Assembly (NCBI GenBank): GCA_047639615.1
Contig: JBLIOL010000023.1
Location: 1-28,421, forward strand
DNA from: CAYWNK01 sp047639615
Lineage (GTDB): Bacteria; Planctomycetota; UBA1135; GCA-002686595
Direction: 5' to 3'
Length of the DNA stretch: 28,421 nt
Within the stretch, counting starts at the first letter, position 1, and each line of letters begins with the position of its first letter. Below, one piece after another: positions 1 to 6,988 of the stretch. The notes under the pieces are model-generated. The model was given only the letters and a program-made list of their open reading frames with translations. It had not been told where the DNA came from and ran no database searches. Both the position numbers and the translations under genes were made by a program.

Positions 1-188
1 CCCTGCTCCGCCAGGGTGGCGGCCGCGGAGGCTCCTGCCAAACCGGTGCCGACCACCAGTACGGTGAACTTGCGTCGGTTGGAGGGGTTGACCAGCTTCA
101 GGTCGAACTTGTGGTTGGTCCACTTGTCGGCCAGGTCGCCTCTCGGGATTTTTGCGTCCAATGCGCCTTGTCCTTTGTTGCTACTCAT
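1..188 (-). CDS. sdhA: Succinate dehydrogenase flavoprotein subunit, N-terminal part (cut by window edge)
   Basis: Reading leftward from the ATG at 188 gives 62 residues that run off the window. After a hydrophilic lead of about 42 residues comes a Rossmann FAD-binding segment, VVGTGLAGASAAATLAEQG, which is the dinucleotide-binding start of SdhA/FrdA flavoproteins. The protein should hold covalent FAD and oxidise succinate to fumarate on the cytoplasmic face of complex II. The start codon overlaps the TGA of sdhC as ATGA, so translation is probably coupled. The order sdhC-sdhA matches the b558-type sdhCAB operons known from Bacillus, Bacteroidota and others; sdhB would lie further left. The family call rests on a short segment plus its SdhC neighbour. 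Confidence 0.85.
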   Translation of the reverse strand, partial: MSSNKGQGALDAKIPRGDLADKWTNHKFDLKLVNPSNRRKFTVLVVGTGLAGASAAATLAEQ

Positions 189-853
189 CCTTGGGCTCCG
201 CCGGTGGCCAGAAGATAGATGGGGAAGGCCGCGAACCCGAGCGCCAGAAGGCCCGCGAGTCCAATTCCGACCGTGCGGATCAGGTCGTTGTACTTGGGGT
301 GATTGGCGCCCAGGGTTTGCAGGGCGCTGGAGATGGCGTGCCGCAGGTGCACTCCAAGGGCAGCGATGCCAACCAGATAGATGAACGCACCGATGGGGCT
401 GCCCAGTCGGTTTCGAACTCCAACGGCCAGGTCAGCCACGGACTGCGAGTCCATGGCCTTGGCGATGCGGAAGTCGATGATGTGGATCACCAGGAAGACG
501 CCGATGATCAGGCCGGTGATGAGCATCGTGCGCGAAGCAAAGGTGCTCTTGCCGTGGGTGCCGCGCATCTGATAGCGACTATCCCGGGCCTGGCGGTTCT
601 CCTGGCTGGTGCGCAGGGCTAAGCCCATGTGCACCATGAAGAGCACCAGCAAGCCGACCTCGGCAACCATCAGTAGGGGACCTAGGTCCTCCAGCTTCTG
701 GGCGTACTCATTGAAGGCATCGTTGCCTGCAAACAGGGTCAGGTTGCCCAGTAGGTGAGCTACTAGGAAACCGACCAGGGATAGGCCCGTGAGGGCCATC
801 AGCGACTTCTTGCCGATGGACGAGGACAGGAAACGTCCTAACCAACTCAACAT
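185..853 (-). CDS. sdhC: Succinate dehydrogenase cytochrome b558 subunit
   Basis: A 222-residue membrane protein with five predicted hydrophobic helices (about residues 17-40, 60-80, 107-128, 152-172 and 195-217), the topology of single-subunit di-heme SdhC anchors. Histidines within or next to helices at H33, H75, H124 and H169/H172 are good candidates for axial ligands of two b hemes. The protein anchors SdhA/SdhB and passes electrons to or from the quinone. The open frame continues upstream to 994, but the added 47 residues are Pro/Cys-rich and not family-like. I chose the ATG at 853 because a GGAG lies just upstream and homologues start shortly before a segment like SSSIGKKSLMALTG. The gene overlaps sdhA by 4 nt. 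Confidence 0.9.
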   Translation of the reverse strand: MLSWLGRFLSSSIGKKSLMALTGLSLVGFLVAHLLGNLTLFAGNDAFNEYAQKLEDLGPLLMVAEVGLLVLFMVHMGLALRTSQENRQARDSRYQMRGTHGKSTFASRTMLITGLIIGVFLVIHIIDFRIAKAMDSQSVADLAVGVRNRLGSPIGAFIYLVGIAALGVHLRHAISSALQTLGANHPKYNDLIRTVGIGLAGLLALGFAAFPIYLLATGGAQG

Positions 854-912
854 GCTCTCCGCCTTTCGAAGGTGTGCGACCGCGCGCGGGGCGTATGGGG
901 GGGGACTGAGTG

Positions 913-928
913 GGGGACAAGCGTCCCC
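913..928 (-). promoter_or_regulatory. Hairpin in the sdhC upstream region
   Basis: GGGGAC (913-918) pairs perfectly with GTCCCC (923-928) around a 4-nt loop. It lies about 60 bp upstream of the sdhC ATG, in the 203-bp divergent spacer between sdhC and the histidine phosphatase gene. An eight-G run sits at 897-904. If transcription starts upstream, this would be a leader hairpin. I see no convincing -35/-10 pair here, and the role is unknown. Confidence 0.3.
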
Positions 929-1056
929 TGGGAGGCAGCAAGCTACCGTTCCGCCACCGCAATCCACAACGCAAGGCCCCCATTTCGGTGGCATCCAGCC
1001 GGATTCTTCCCTGGGAACTCGGGTCCAGGTGCTTCGGCGGCTAGCATCTGCCTGCT

Positions 1057-1686
1057 ATGTGCCCCCCCGTGTCCGCGTGTCGGTTTCTGGTCATCCGCCA
1101 CGGTGACGTTGTTCCCCCGCGGGGCGGTCCTGTCTATGGCGACCTCGATGTGCCCCTGTCGGAGCTGGGCCTGCGCCAGTCGGCTGCGGCTGCGGAGCGT
1201 ATTGCCGAGCGCCAGATCGATGCGATCTACTCCTCAGACTTGGCTCGTGCAGTCCATTTAGCTGAGTGCGTAAGCGCCACCCGACCCAAAACCCCGATCG
1301 GCGTCGACACGCGCCTGCGGGAGATCCACCGCGGGCATTGGGCTGGCCTGCCTGTGGCTGAAATCGAGGCCCGTTGGCCCGGTGAATGGGATCGATACTG
1401 CGCCAGTAAGAACCTGCTGGCGCCACCCGGCGGTGAGTCCGTTGCCGCCCAGGCCTTTCGGGTTGGTGCAGCCCTTGACGAACTTGCAAGCCGCTATGCC
1501 GGACTGACCGTAGCGATATGTGCACACCTGTGGGTTCTGCGCATCGCCACTGTGATCGCCCGGAGCGAGTCTTTGGAGCAGGTCATCCAGCACGAGTACG
1601 ACAAGTGCGCCCAGATCGAGCTCGACTGGGTTGGCGCACACCGGCAAGTGAGCTGGATCGGTTCGCTCGGCAGCCCGGAGCTCTAG
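1057..1686 (+). CDS. Histidine phosphatase family protein (phosphoglycerate mutase-like)
   Basis: A 209-residue protein of the histidine phosphatase superfamily, branch 1. The phospho-acceptor motif RHG is at residues 14-16. A second phosphate-binding arginine sits in SSDLARA (R64), the acid catalyst in LREIHRGHW (E89), and the second histidine in AICAHLWVLR (H157). This complete set predicts an active phosphomonoesterase. Substrate cannot be read from sequence: alpha-ribazole phosphatase, phosphoglycerate mutase-like and broad sugar-phosphate phosphatases all share the pattern, and no cobalamin genes lie nearby to support CobC. The start is uncertain because no SD precedes the ATG at 1057; GTG at 1069 is an alternative. 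The gene is divergent from sdhC and followed at once by the pseudopilin-like gene. Confidence 0.8.
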   Translation: MCPPVSACRFLVIRHGDVVPPRGGPVYGDLDVPLSELGLRQSAAAAERIAERQIDAIYSSDLARAVHLAECVSATRPKTPIGVDTRLREIHRGHWAGLPVAEIEARWPGEWDRYCASKNLLAPPGGESVAAQAFRVGAALDELASRYAGLTVAICAHLWVLRIATVIARSESLEQVIQHEYDKCAQIELDWVGAHRQVSWIGSLGSPEL

Positions 1687-1718
1687 CCATCCAAAGGCCC
1701 GGCTGGAAGGTTGTGTGT

Positions 1719-2087
1719 GTGCTTTGCGGGGCTCTGGGACTCTCGGCAGGCTTCTGCGCTGGGGTGTTCACCAGGAATACGGAGCTGGGCCGCTACTTCC
1801 TAGATTGGCTCCCGGGTGATGTGGCGGAGAGCCGCCTGCGAGGGGACTCGGTCATCGGGGCGCTGGAGGGATTCAAGGGCGCCCACGGTGCCTATCCCGT
1901 TGGGCTCTATGAGCTCGTACCCGACTTCTTGGCATCGATCCCGTGGCCACGGGCCGGTAAGGGCTGCTGGAGCTACGAAACCGACCGTGCTGGGAGCCGA
2001 TACACCCTGTCATTCGGGCTCGGCGCGAACATGTACCCGGTTTGCAGCTACACATCTGAAGGCAGGGCCTGGTGGGAAGACTCCTAA
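1719..2087 (+). CDS. Small membrane-anchored protein with a pseudopilin GspG-like C-terminal domain
   Basis: Starting at GTG 1719 (GGAAGG ends 8 nt upstream) gives 122 residues. One N-terminal hydrophobic segment (about residues 1-16) is followed by a soluble domain. Its middle, with ALEGFKGAHGAYPVGLYELVP, then IPWP and a Y-T-L-S-F strand, has the spacing seen in the C-terminal domain of type II secretion pseudopilins: helix, G-x-YP, L-x-x-LVP, IP, then beta strands. No prepilin peptidase motif is visible and no secretion genes are nearby, so it is not a working pseudopilin by this evidence. The frame stays open upstream to 1518, but that part overlaps the phosphatase gene and looks like shadow sequence. 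The stop TAA is the first base triplet of a tandem repeat. Confidence 0.55.
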   Translation: MLCGALGLSAGFCAGVFTRNTELGRYFLDWLPGDVAESRLRGDSVIGALEGFKGAHGAYPVGLYELVPDFLASIPWPRAGKGCWSYETDRAGSRYTLSFGLGANMYPVCSYTSEGRAWWEDS

Positions 2088-2123
2088 CTCGGGCGGCTAA
2101 CTCGGGCGGCTAACTCGGGCGGC
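2085..2123. repeat. Triple 13-bp tandem repeat at convergent gene ends
   Basis: Three perfect head-to-tail copies of TAACTCGGGCGGC. The first copy supplies the TAA stop of the plus-strand pseudopilin-like gene. The rightmost copy encodes the last residues of the minus-strand MaoC protein, and its TAG stop straddles the junction with the middle copy. The spacer between the two convergent genes is therefore essentially repeat. Confidence 0.95.
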
Positions 2124-2598
2124 GCTTGAACAGGGTGCGCCAGATGGCTTGGGCTACCTGTTTGCCGTCTTGATTGATGACCCGGATCTGCCAGCGAACC
2201 TGGCCGCGCTTGGGGCGTGGTTCAGCGTCCTTGTCGATGACTTCCAGCTCGACGCCGATGGTGTCGCCGGCGCGCACTGGCTTGTCCCATTGGATCTCCA
2301 TCCCGGCCAGGGCCACCAGGGTGCCATGGAAGACACCGGTCTGGACGGCCAGCCCGGAGGCCATGGACATGACAAGCATGCCGTGGGCGACGCGGCCACG
2401 CATGGGGCTGGCCTTTGCGTGTAGTTCGTCGATGTGGATCGGGTTGAAGTCCCCGGAGAGCCCAGCGAAGGCCTGGATATCGGCCTCGGTGAGTGTTCGG
2501 CGCGTGGTGCGCACCTGATGGTTGGGTTTCAGATCCTCAAACCACAGGCCGTGCATATCGGGCAGCCACGGATCAGCGCGCGTCGTGTCGGAGCTCAT
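2110..2598 (-). CDS. MaoC-like (R)-specific enoyl-CoA hydratase / acyl dehydratase
   Basis: A 162-residue single hot-dog-fold protein. The hydratase-2 motif is intact: D50, N52 and H55 in SGDFNPIHID, followed by the G-R-V-A-H-G-M-L helix start that is typical of MaoC domains. Family members hydrate trans-2-enoyl-CoA to (R)-3-hydroxyacyl-CoA, feeding polyhydroxyalkanoate or beta-oxidation-related routes. Length matches stand-alone PhaJ/MaoC proteins. Substrate is not determinable; no PHA genes are in the window. It is divergent from the lipoprotein gene across a 160-bp spacer that contains an AT-rich patch near 2636-2655. No SD is obvious before the ATG. Confidence 0.85.
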   Translation of the reverse strand: MSSDTTRADPWLPDMHGLWFEDLKPNHQVRTTRRTLTEADIQAFAGLSGDFNPIHIDELHAKASPMRGRVAHGMLVMSMASGLAVQTGVFHGTLVALAGMEIQWDKPVRAGDTIGVELEVIDKDAEPRPKRGQVRWQIRVINQDGKQVAQAIWRTLFKRRPS

Positions 2599-2758
2599 GT
2601 CCGCAGGGTAACGCCACGTTCACCCTAGCGGAATGCTACATAACATACATTATCCGACGGAGTACAGGAGCTTGGGGCCGCCCAGTGCAGATAACGGGCG
2701 AGTCCCGGGCCTTGAGCGCCGATACCCATAGGGACACCAAGACTCTGCACCGCACACC

Positions 2759-3403
2759 ATGTTCCAGCGCGTTATCCCTGCCCTCATCCTCGTCCTCCTC
2801 CTGCTCTTCGGATCTAGTTGCATGGGGACCAACTCAGCTTGGTCCACCAGCACACGTGCCGACGTGAGCACGATGCAGATGCACCCCGGTGAGTATGTTC
2901 CTGACCTCCCCATCAACTCTGCGCCCTTCGCGAAGGTTCAGGCAAGTTGGAAACAGACCGTCGACCAGCCCTACGTCTATCTGGAGCACCACGGGAGTTA
3001 CACCAGGACGGGGTCACTGATCCCTACCCTCCAGCGCGAGCTGATGGCCCAGGGTCTCGAAGCCTCAGGCCCGCCCTTCGCGCTCTACTACGACGACCCC
3101 GCCGACACCGCCGTCGGGGATCTTGTCAGCCGCGCGTGTTTCCCCATTTCCGCTGCGCGCTCGCCGCTCTCGCCCTTGCGCTACGACATGCTCCGCAGCG
3201 TGACCGTGGCCTATGCCTTCGTCTCAGGCGCATATCCGGATGCGCCGCGGGTCTACCCGGGCATCTACGCCTTCATGAAGAAGATGCACTGGGTCGATAA
3301 CGGTCCGATCCGGGAGGTGTACCTGGTTGCCCCCCAGCCCGGTGTGAGCATGAACGAGCTAATCTGTGAAGTGCAGATTCCGTCAGCTCCGGAACAGCAC
3401 TAG
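2759..3403 (+). CDS. Lipoprotein with a GyrI-like (effector-binding) domain
   Basis: A 214-residue protein with a lipoprotein signal peptide: a hydrophobic stretch at residues 5-17, then GSSC with the lipidated cysteine at C21. The mature part from about residue 60 resembles the GyrI-like / AraC effector-binding fold, with a VYLEHHGSYTRTG strand-turn, the helix LIPTLQRELMAQGL, then GPPFALYYDDP, and a second half-repeat ending in a VYLVAP strand. These domains bind small amphipathic or heterocyclic ligands. Tethered to a membrane they may act in ligand binding or hydrolysis outside the cytoplasm rather than in transcription control; that role is inference. The stop codon lies inside the hairpin at 3401-3432. 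Confidence 0.7.
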   Translation: MFQRVIPALILVLLLLFGSSCMGTNSAWSTSTRADVSTMQMHPGEYVPDLPINSAPFAKVQASWKQTVDQPYVYLEHHGSYTRTGSLIPTLQRELMAQGLEASGPPFALYYDDPADTAVGDLVSRACFPISAARSPLSPLRYDMLRSVTVAYAFVSGAYPDAPRVYPGIYAFMKKMHWVDNGPIREVYLVAPQPGVSMNELICEVQIPSAPEQH

Positions 3404-3432
3404 CAGGCCGCTGTTTTTTAAGCGGGCTGCTA
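3401..3432. repeat. Palindromic mini-element carrying both convergent stop codons
   Basis: TAGCAGGCCGCT (3401-3412) and AGCGGGCTGCTA (3421-3432) form 12-bp arms with one mismatch around the loop GTTTTTTA. The left tip is the TAG of the lipoprotein gene and the right tip is the TAG of the 552-aa gene. The right arm with its T-run closely resembles the right arm of the long palindrome at 25324-25517. It may also act as a bidirectional terminator. Confidence 0.8.
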
Positions 3433-5088
3433 GCTCTGCAGTAGCAGCGCCGCTTCCGGCGGATAGACACAGAAAACGCGCGTGCTGCCATCCAAGGCAA
3501 TGCGTGCGCGCAAGCGGTCGGCACTCTGCAGGCCCCTACACAGGTCGGCATCCAACTCGACCGCTGTTTCGTTGCCCTTGCGACTGGCGAGGGTCACTTC
3601 GGCTCCGTTGACGGCGCGAACTTCGTAGAGCTCACCGCTGTCTTCGTCGTTGGCGGATGCTGGTTGAACGGAGTCTCGCAGAGCGATGATGCGTGGCAGG
3701 TTCCCACGCAAGGTGCCGAGGTGTTCCCGAAAGGTGTTGGCCAAGGGCATCTCGTGGGCGTCCTGTGCCCAGGCACAGAAAGCGTCCAGCGCATTCAGTG
3801 CCGCGGTCACTTCCGCGGGCTTGCGCAGGCGACCTTGCTCGGGCAACCAAAAGGTTGTGAAGCGCAGCAGAGCCAGATGGTCCAATTCCTCGAATACGCC
3901 AATGCTTTGGCCAAAACGGGCCAATTCGGCCAATGCGCTCGCGTGTGCGCTGGCCTCCGGGTCCCCGCCTGATTTGAGTTCCCAGCGGAACTCGGCGATC
4001 ATGGCATCGATCACACCGGGAAAGTCCAGCGCGTCACCGGGGTCCTCGTCGGGATCTTCCTCGCCCAGTTCGAGCTCCTCTTCCAGGGCATTGAAGAGCT
4101 CTTCGATGTCCTGCCCAGCCGCGCGTCCTGCGGCGAAGGCATTCACCGCGGACTCGCGTGCTACGTCCGGATCGCCGTCCGGGTCATTCTTTTCTTCTGC
4201 CGTCTTGGGCACGGCCTCGGGGCGCGGGCCTAGGCCCGCCCACGCGTGGGTTAGCGCTGTACGTGCGGCTGCTAGGTCCACGTTTGTATCGAAGGCAAGC
4301 TCATCGAGGATCTCGCCGAGCATGTCTTGGCCGCCGTGGGATAAGCGGTCGGAGTCGAAGGCCGTTTGTCCAAGTTGCCGGATATAGCCCTCGGCAATCT
4401 CGGGCAGTACGCCTGCGTCCACCAGCATCTGGCGCGCGTCCTTCACCGGCTCTTCCGGAGTGGCGATACTTCCAGCGCCCCAGAACATGATCTCCAAGTC
4501 AGGCGCACTCAGGTGCCGGATGTTCTGCCCGCCGGCTTCCCGCAGGCGATTGAGGTCGGCCTCGAGTGCCTTGATCAGCGTGGGGTTTTGGAACAGCGCG
4601 GCCGAGCGGCTGGAGTGATGCACGCCGCCGCCAAGCGGGAACAAACGGCCGACCATCAGGTCGCCCTTATTGAGGCCGATGCTGCCCTTGGGTTCAGCTA
4701 GGGCGAAGTCGCCGAAGCCGGCCATGTCCCGCAACCAAGCGCCGGCGCCGGGACGCACGTCCCCCACCTCGAATACACCGGTGAAGGAGGACTGCAAGGC
4801 GTGTTCGAGGTCCTCGAGTGAATCCACCTCTGCCGACGGGCACTCCAGGCGCCAGGCAATCAGCAGCTTGTCAACGGGCGTGCCCAGCAGGCTGGCGCTG
4901 TGCCGCTCGAGCACAAACCACTCCATGAAGCGCCGTTGCGCCAGCGCATCGGCACCGGAACGCTCCTGGCTGGCGCCGAAGAACTGCTGCTTGCTCTCGT
5001 TCCACTGCTCCACCAAAGCGGGGTCAGCGTGAATCAGTCGGACGAAGCGTTCGAGGGCCTTTTCGAGGCTGAATTCGGGATCCTGCAT
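3430..5088 (-). CDS. Uncharacterised 552-residue protein
   Basis: I do not recognise this family. It is a soluble, acidic, mostly helical protein with no signal peptide or membrane segment. Residues 1-80 contain RRFMEWFVLERHS. Residues 100-165 are beta-rich. Two strongly acidic, Gly/Pro-containing linkers lie at about 296-312 and 335-352 and separate an N-terminal half from a helical region at 355-470. The last 65 residues (485-552) look like a small beta-barrel. No catalytic motif stands out. Codon use and GC match the neighbours, so it looks native. It is divergent from cvpA over 162 bp and convergent with the lipoprotein gene. The ATG at 5088 has only a weak G-run upstream. Confidence 0.75.
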   Translation of the reverse strand: MQDPEFSLEKALERFVRLIHADPALVEQWNESKQQFFGASQERSGADALAQRRFMEWFVLERHSASLLGTPVDKLLIAWRLECPSAEVDSLEDLEHALQSSFTGVFEVGDVRPGAGAWLRDMAGFGDFALAEPKGSIGLNKGDLMVGRLFPLGGGVHHSSRSAALFQNPTLIKALEADLNRLREAGGQNIRHLSAPDLEIMFWGAGSIATPEEPVKDARQMLVDAGVLPEIAEGYIRQLGQTAFDSDRLSHGGQDMLGEILDELAFDTNVDLAAARTALTHAWAGLGPRPEAVPKTAEEKNDPDGDPDVARESAVNAFAAGRAAGQDIEELFNALEEELELGEEDPDEDPGDALDFPGVIDAMIAEFRWELKSGGDPEASAHASALAELARFGQSIGVFEELDHLALLRFTTFWLPEQGRLRKPAEVTAALNALDAFCAWAQDAHEMPLANTFREHLGTLRGNLPRIIALRDSVQPASANDEDSGELYEVRAVNGAEVTLASRKGNETAVELDADLCRGLQSADRLRARIALDGSTRVFCVYPPEAALLLQS

Positions 5089-5250
5089 AACTTAGCCCCC
5101 AAGCTAGCCCACGGTTGGGTCTCGCTTGTGACCTGCTTGCAGATTCCATGGGAAGCAACCACATTGCTTTGGTTGGATAGGGGCACACACCTGAAAGATG
5201 CTGGATGGAAATCCCAAGCTAGAGGTGCGGAAACCATCCCTAGGACCCCC

Positions 5251-5904
5251 ATGAATCCCATCGAAGCTGCCCCCAAATTCTGGCACGCCCTGCGTGACCT
5301 GGCCTGGGTCGACCAACTCGGCCTCGGCCTCTTGGCCCTATTCCTGGTACTAGGCTTCTGGCGCGGTCTCTGGTGGCAGATCATTCGCTTGGCTGGTGTG
5401 GGCGCCGCGGTGCTTCTCGCCCGCAGCCTGACTCCTGACATGGCTCCGGAGGTGGAAATCCACACGAACCTGTCCTCGGCTGCGGCCCACGGCCTGGTTT
5501 GGTTTGTGCTCTTCACGTCGGGTTTGATTCTGGCTAGCGTGGCCGGGCTCATGGGCAAGCGCGCCTTGGACGCCCTGGCTCTTGGCTGGGTAGATCGCTT
5601 TGGTGGCGCCCTCGCGGGTGGATTGACGGGCATGATCCTGCACGGCGCGGTTCTGCTGGTCTTCACCAGCCTGGGAACTACCGACTGGAGCGCGAATGCC
5701 CTGGGTGGGACTCGCAGTCAGCGCTTGCTCAACGTGGTCACCAACCGCTGGCCGATCCTGGTGGATGCCAAGGTCTCGAACAAAATCGTTGGTCCCTGGG
5801 CCAAGAAGCTGGGCCTGGAGCGCCCGGAAGGCTCGGATCCTTCCACCCTGCCCTTGCCGCAGGAAGCCCGCGACACGGACCTGCGCAATTTTAGCGATCG
5901 CTAG
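5251..5904 (+). CDS. CvpA family membrane protein
   Basis: A 217-residue protein with four hydrophobic helices in the first 150 residues (about 19-34, 38-52, 70-95 and 110-140), then a soluble tail. The segment GFWRGLWWQIIRLAGVGAAV, with a G-x-x-R-G turn between helices 1 and 2, is typical of CvpA (colicin V production) proteins. Family members are inner-membrane proteins linked to envelope homeostasis; their biochemical role is not settled. The open frame continues upstream to 4900, but that part overlaps the divergent 552-aa gene. The ATG at 5251 has AGGA 5 nt upstream. Its TAG directly abuts the stop of the convergent NifU-like gene. Confidence 0.8.
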   Translation: MNPIEAAPKFWHALRDLAWVDQLGLGLLALFLVLGFWRGLWWQIIRLAGVGAAVLLARSLTPDMAPEVEIHTNLSSAAAHGLVWFVLFTSGLILASVAGLMGKRALDALALGWVDRFGGALAGGLTGMILHGAVLLVFTSLGTTDWSANALGGTRSQRLLNVVTNRWPILVDAKVSNKIVGPWAKKLGLERPEGSDPSTLPLPQEARDTDLRNFSDR

Positions 5905-6216
5905 TTAGTCGTCGTCCGCGCGCACGCCTTGGAACCAAGGGCCGCAGTGCTCGCGTAGTTTTGGAGCTAGGGCGCCCTGGACGGTGAGCACCTTCGCGGA
6001 GCAGCCGCTGCAGTTACCGAGCGCGCGCAGGATGACCCAGCCGTCTTCCTGCACACGCACTAAGCGCATATCGCCGGCGTCTGCGCGGAAGGCTGGGCGT
6101 AGGTTGTCGAGCACATACTGCACGGCCGCAATGCGCTCCGGGTCACCCTCCGGCGGGAGCACAGGCTTGGGTCCGAGAACGGCCCACATGCGCCGCCACA
6201 GCCCGCGCAGGCTCAT
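5905..6216 (-). CDS. NifU-like C-terminal domain protein (Fe-S cluster scaffold/carrier)
   Basis: A 103-residue protein. Residues 24-95 form a NifU C-terminal (Nfu) domain, with the cluster-binding motif in NCSGCSAK and the usual VQYVLDNLRPAFRADAGDMRLV helix-strand lead. Two cysteines spaced C-x-x-C allow a 4Fe-4S cluster to be held at a homodimer interface and passed to client proteins. A basic 20-residue N-terminal lead replaces any A-type or NifU N domain. Its ATG overlaps the upstream TGA as ATGA, so it is the last cistron of the 5905-12986 array. Complex II in the same window is a plausible Fe-S client, but this is only an inference from proximity. Confidence 0.85.
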   Translation of the reverse strand: MSLRGLWRRMWAVLGPKPVLPPEGDPERIAAVQYVLDNLRPAFRADAGDMRLVRVQEDGWVILRALGNCSGCSAKVLTVQGALAPKLREHCGPWFQGVRADDD

Positions 6217-6875
6217 GCCTGACGGAACCAGTCGGCCGGGAGCTCGAAGGTGGCTCGGGTTTCGCTGCCGGTCCCTAGGCGTAGGCCGCAGGTCTGGCGC
6301 TCGAAGGCCATGGCTAGTTGCTCCATATCATCCGCGTGCGGGCGCGGCACATCCAGCAGCCAAGGGCCGCCCGGACCCGCTTGCTGCAGGCTCCAGGACT
6401 GGTCGGAGCTGCCGTCGGAAGCTCCGGCCAAGAGGATGCGGCACACGGCCCAAGCCGCTTGCCAGCCATCGAGGGCCGCAGGATCCTGATCCGGAAGCGG
6501 GCTTTGGGGAGCTCCCAATTGGCCCCCTTCCCGGCGTAGGGCTTCTCCCAGCAACTCCACCATCCACTCGAGGCCGCGCGGTTCGCGCCTGGAGAGCAGC
6601 AGGTCGTCGCCCTGGACGCTTCCGAGCACACCCAGGGCATAGCCCATGTGGGTCGAGTGCATCCCAGCCCGGGAGAGGTCCTCACCGCGGCCAGCCACCA
6701 TATCGAGGGCGTCCTGGTCGCCCATGGCGAGCATGGCATTCAGTCCGGTCAGCAGCTGGGTGGCATTCCCCAGGCGATGGATCACTGCAGGCATGAGCAG
6801 CGCCACGAGCGGGTCGAGTTCGCGCTGACTATTCGGGTCGCTGTTGGCGACTCCTGATTCCACGGGAGCACTCAT
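6213..6875 (-). CDS. Histidine-kinase-like protein with an H-box but no evident ATP site
   Basis: A 220-residue protein from the ATG at 6875 (an in-frame ATG at 6890 would begin 4 nt after the tRNA CCA). Residues 31-48, VIHRLGNATQLLTGLNAM, resemble the H-box of HisKA_2/HWE kinases (HRxxN-x-LQ), with H33, N37 and Q40 in register. The last 25 residues, CGLRLGTGSETRATFELP, resemble the end of a GHKL ATPase domain. Between them I cannot find a clear N-box or a D-x-G-x-G motif. It could be a phosphotransfer protein or a decayed kinase; both are inference. It overlaps nifU by 4 nt, and no response regulator is nearby. Confidence 0.6.
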   Translation of the reverse strand: MSAPVESGVANSDPNSQRELDPLVALLMPAVIHRLGNATQLLTGLNAMLAMGDQDALDMVAGRGEDLSRAGMHSTHMGYALGVLGSVQGDDLLLSRREPRGLEWMVELLGEALRREGGQLGAPQSPLPDQDPAALDGWQAAWAVCRILLAGASDGSSDQSWSLQQAGPGGPWLLDVPRPHADDMEQLAMAFERQTCGLRLGTGSETRATFELPADWFRQA

Positions 6876-6894
6876 GGGAAGCTCTTGCATGGGG

Positions 6895-6981
6895 TGGTGC
6901 CGGAGGAGGGACTTGAACCCTCACATCCTTGCGGATAATGGATTTTGAATCCATCGCGTCTACCGATTCCGCCACTCCGGC
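6895..6981 (-). tRNA. tRNA-Leu (anticodon CAA), CCA encoded
   Basis: Reading leftward from 6981, the acceptor stem GCCGGAG pairs with CTCCGGC over 7 bp. The anticodon arm is ATGGA-TTCAAAA-TCCAT, giving anticodon CAA (reads UUG leucine codons). A long variable arm (TATCCGCAAGGATG) marks a class II tRNA, and the T arm GAGGG-TTCAAGT-CCCTC is intact. The discriminator A is followed by genomically encoded CCA ending at 6895. It lies 7 nt after the dapB stop and 4 nt before an ATG, inside a same-strand gene run. Confidence 0.97.
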
Positions 6982-6988
6982 TGAGCGC

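Noticed and set aside
854..994. Upstream extension of the sdhC frame to an ATG at 994
   Set aside because: The added residues are Pro/Cys/Gly-rich and do not resemble SdhC. GGAG and the family start agree with 853.
2636..2655. AT-rich patch between the maoC-like and lipoprotein genes as a divergent promoter
   Set aside because: Several TATAAT-like hexamers exist, but none has a -35 partner at proper spacing, so no promoter is called.
4900..5250. Upstream extension of the cvpA frame
   Set aside because: It overlaps the divergent 552-aa gene and encodes no CvpA-like sequence; AGGA precedes the ATG at 5251.
5892..5903. Perfect palindrome TAGCGATCGCTA (contains GCGATCGC, like cyanobacterial HIP1)
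   Set aside because: I noticed only this one occurrence; it lies in the last cvpA codons and is expected by chance in GC-rich DNA.
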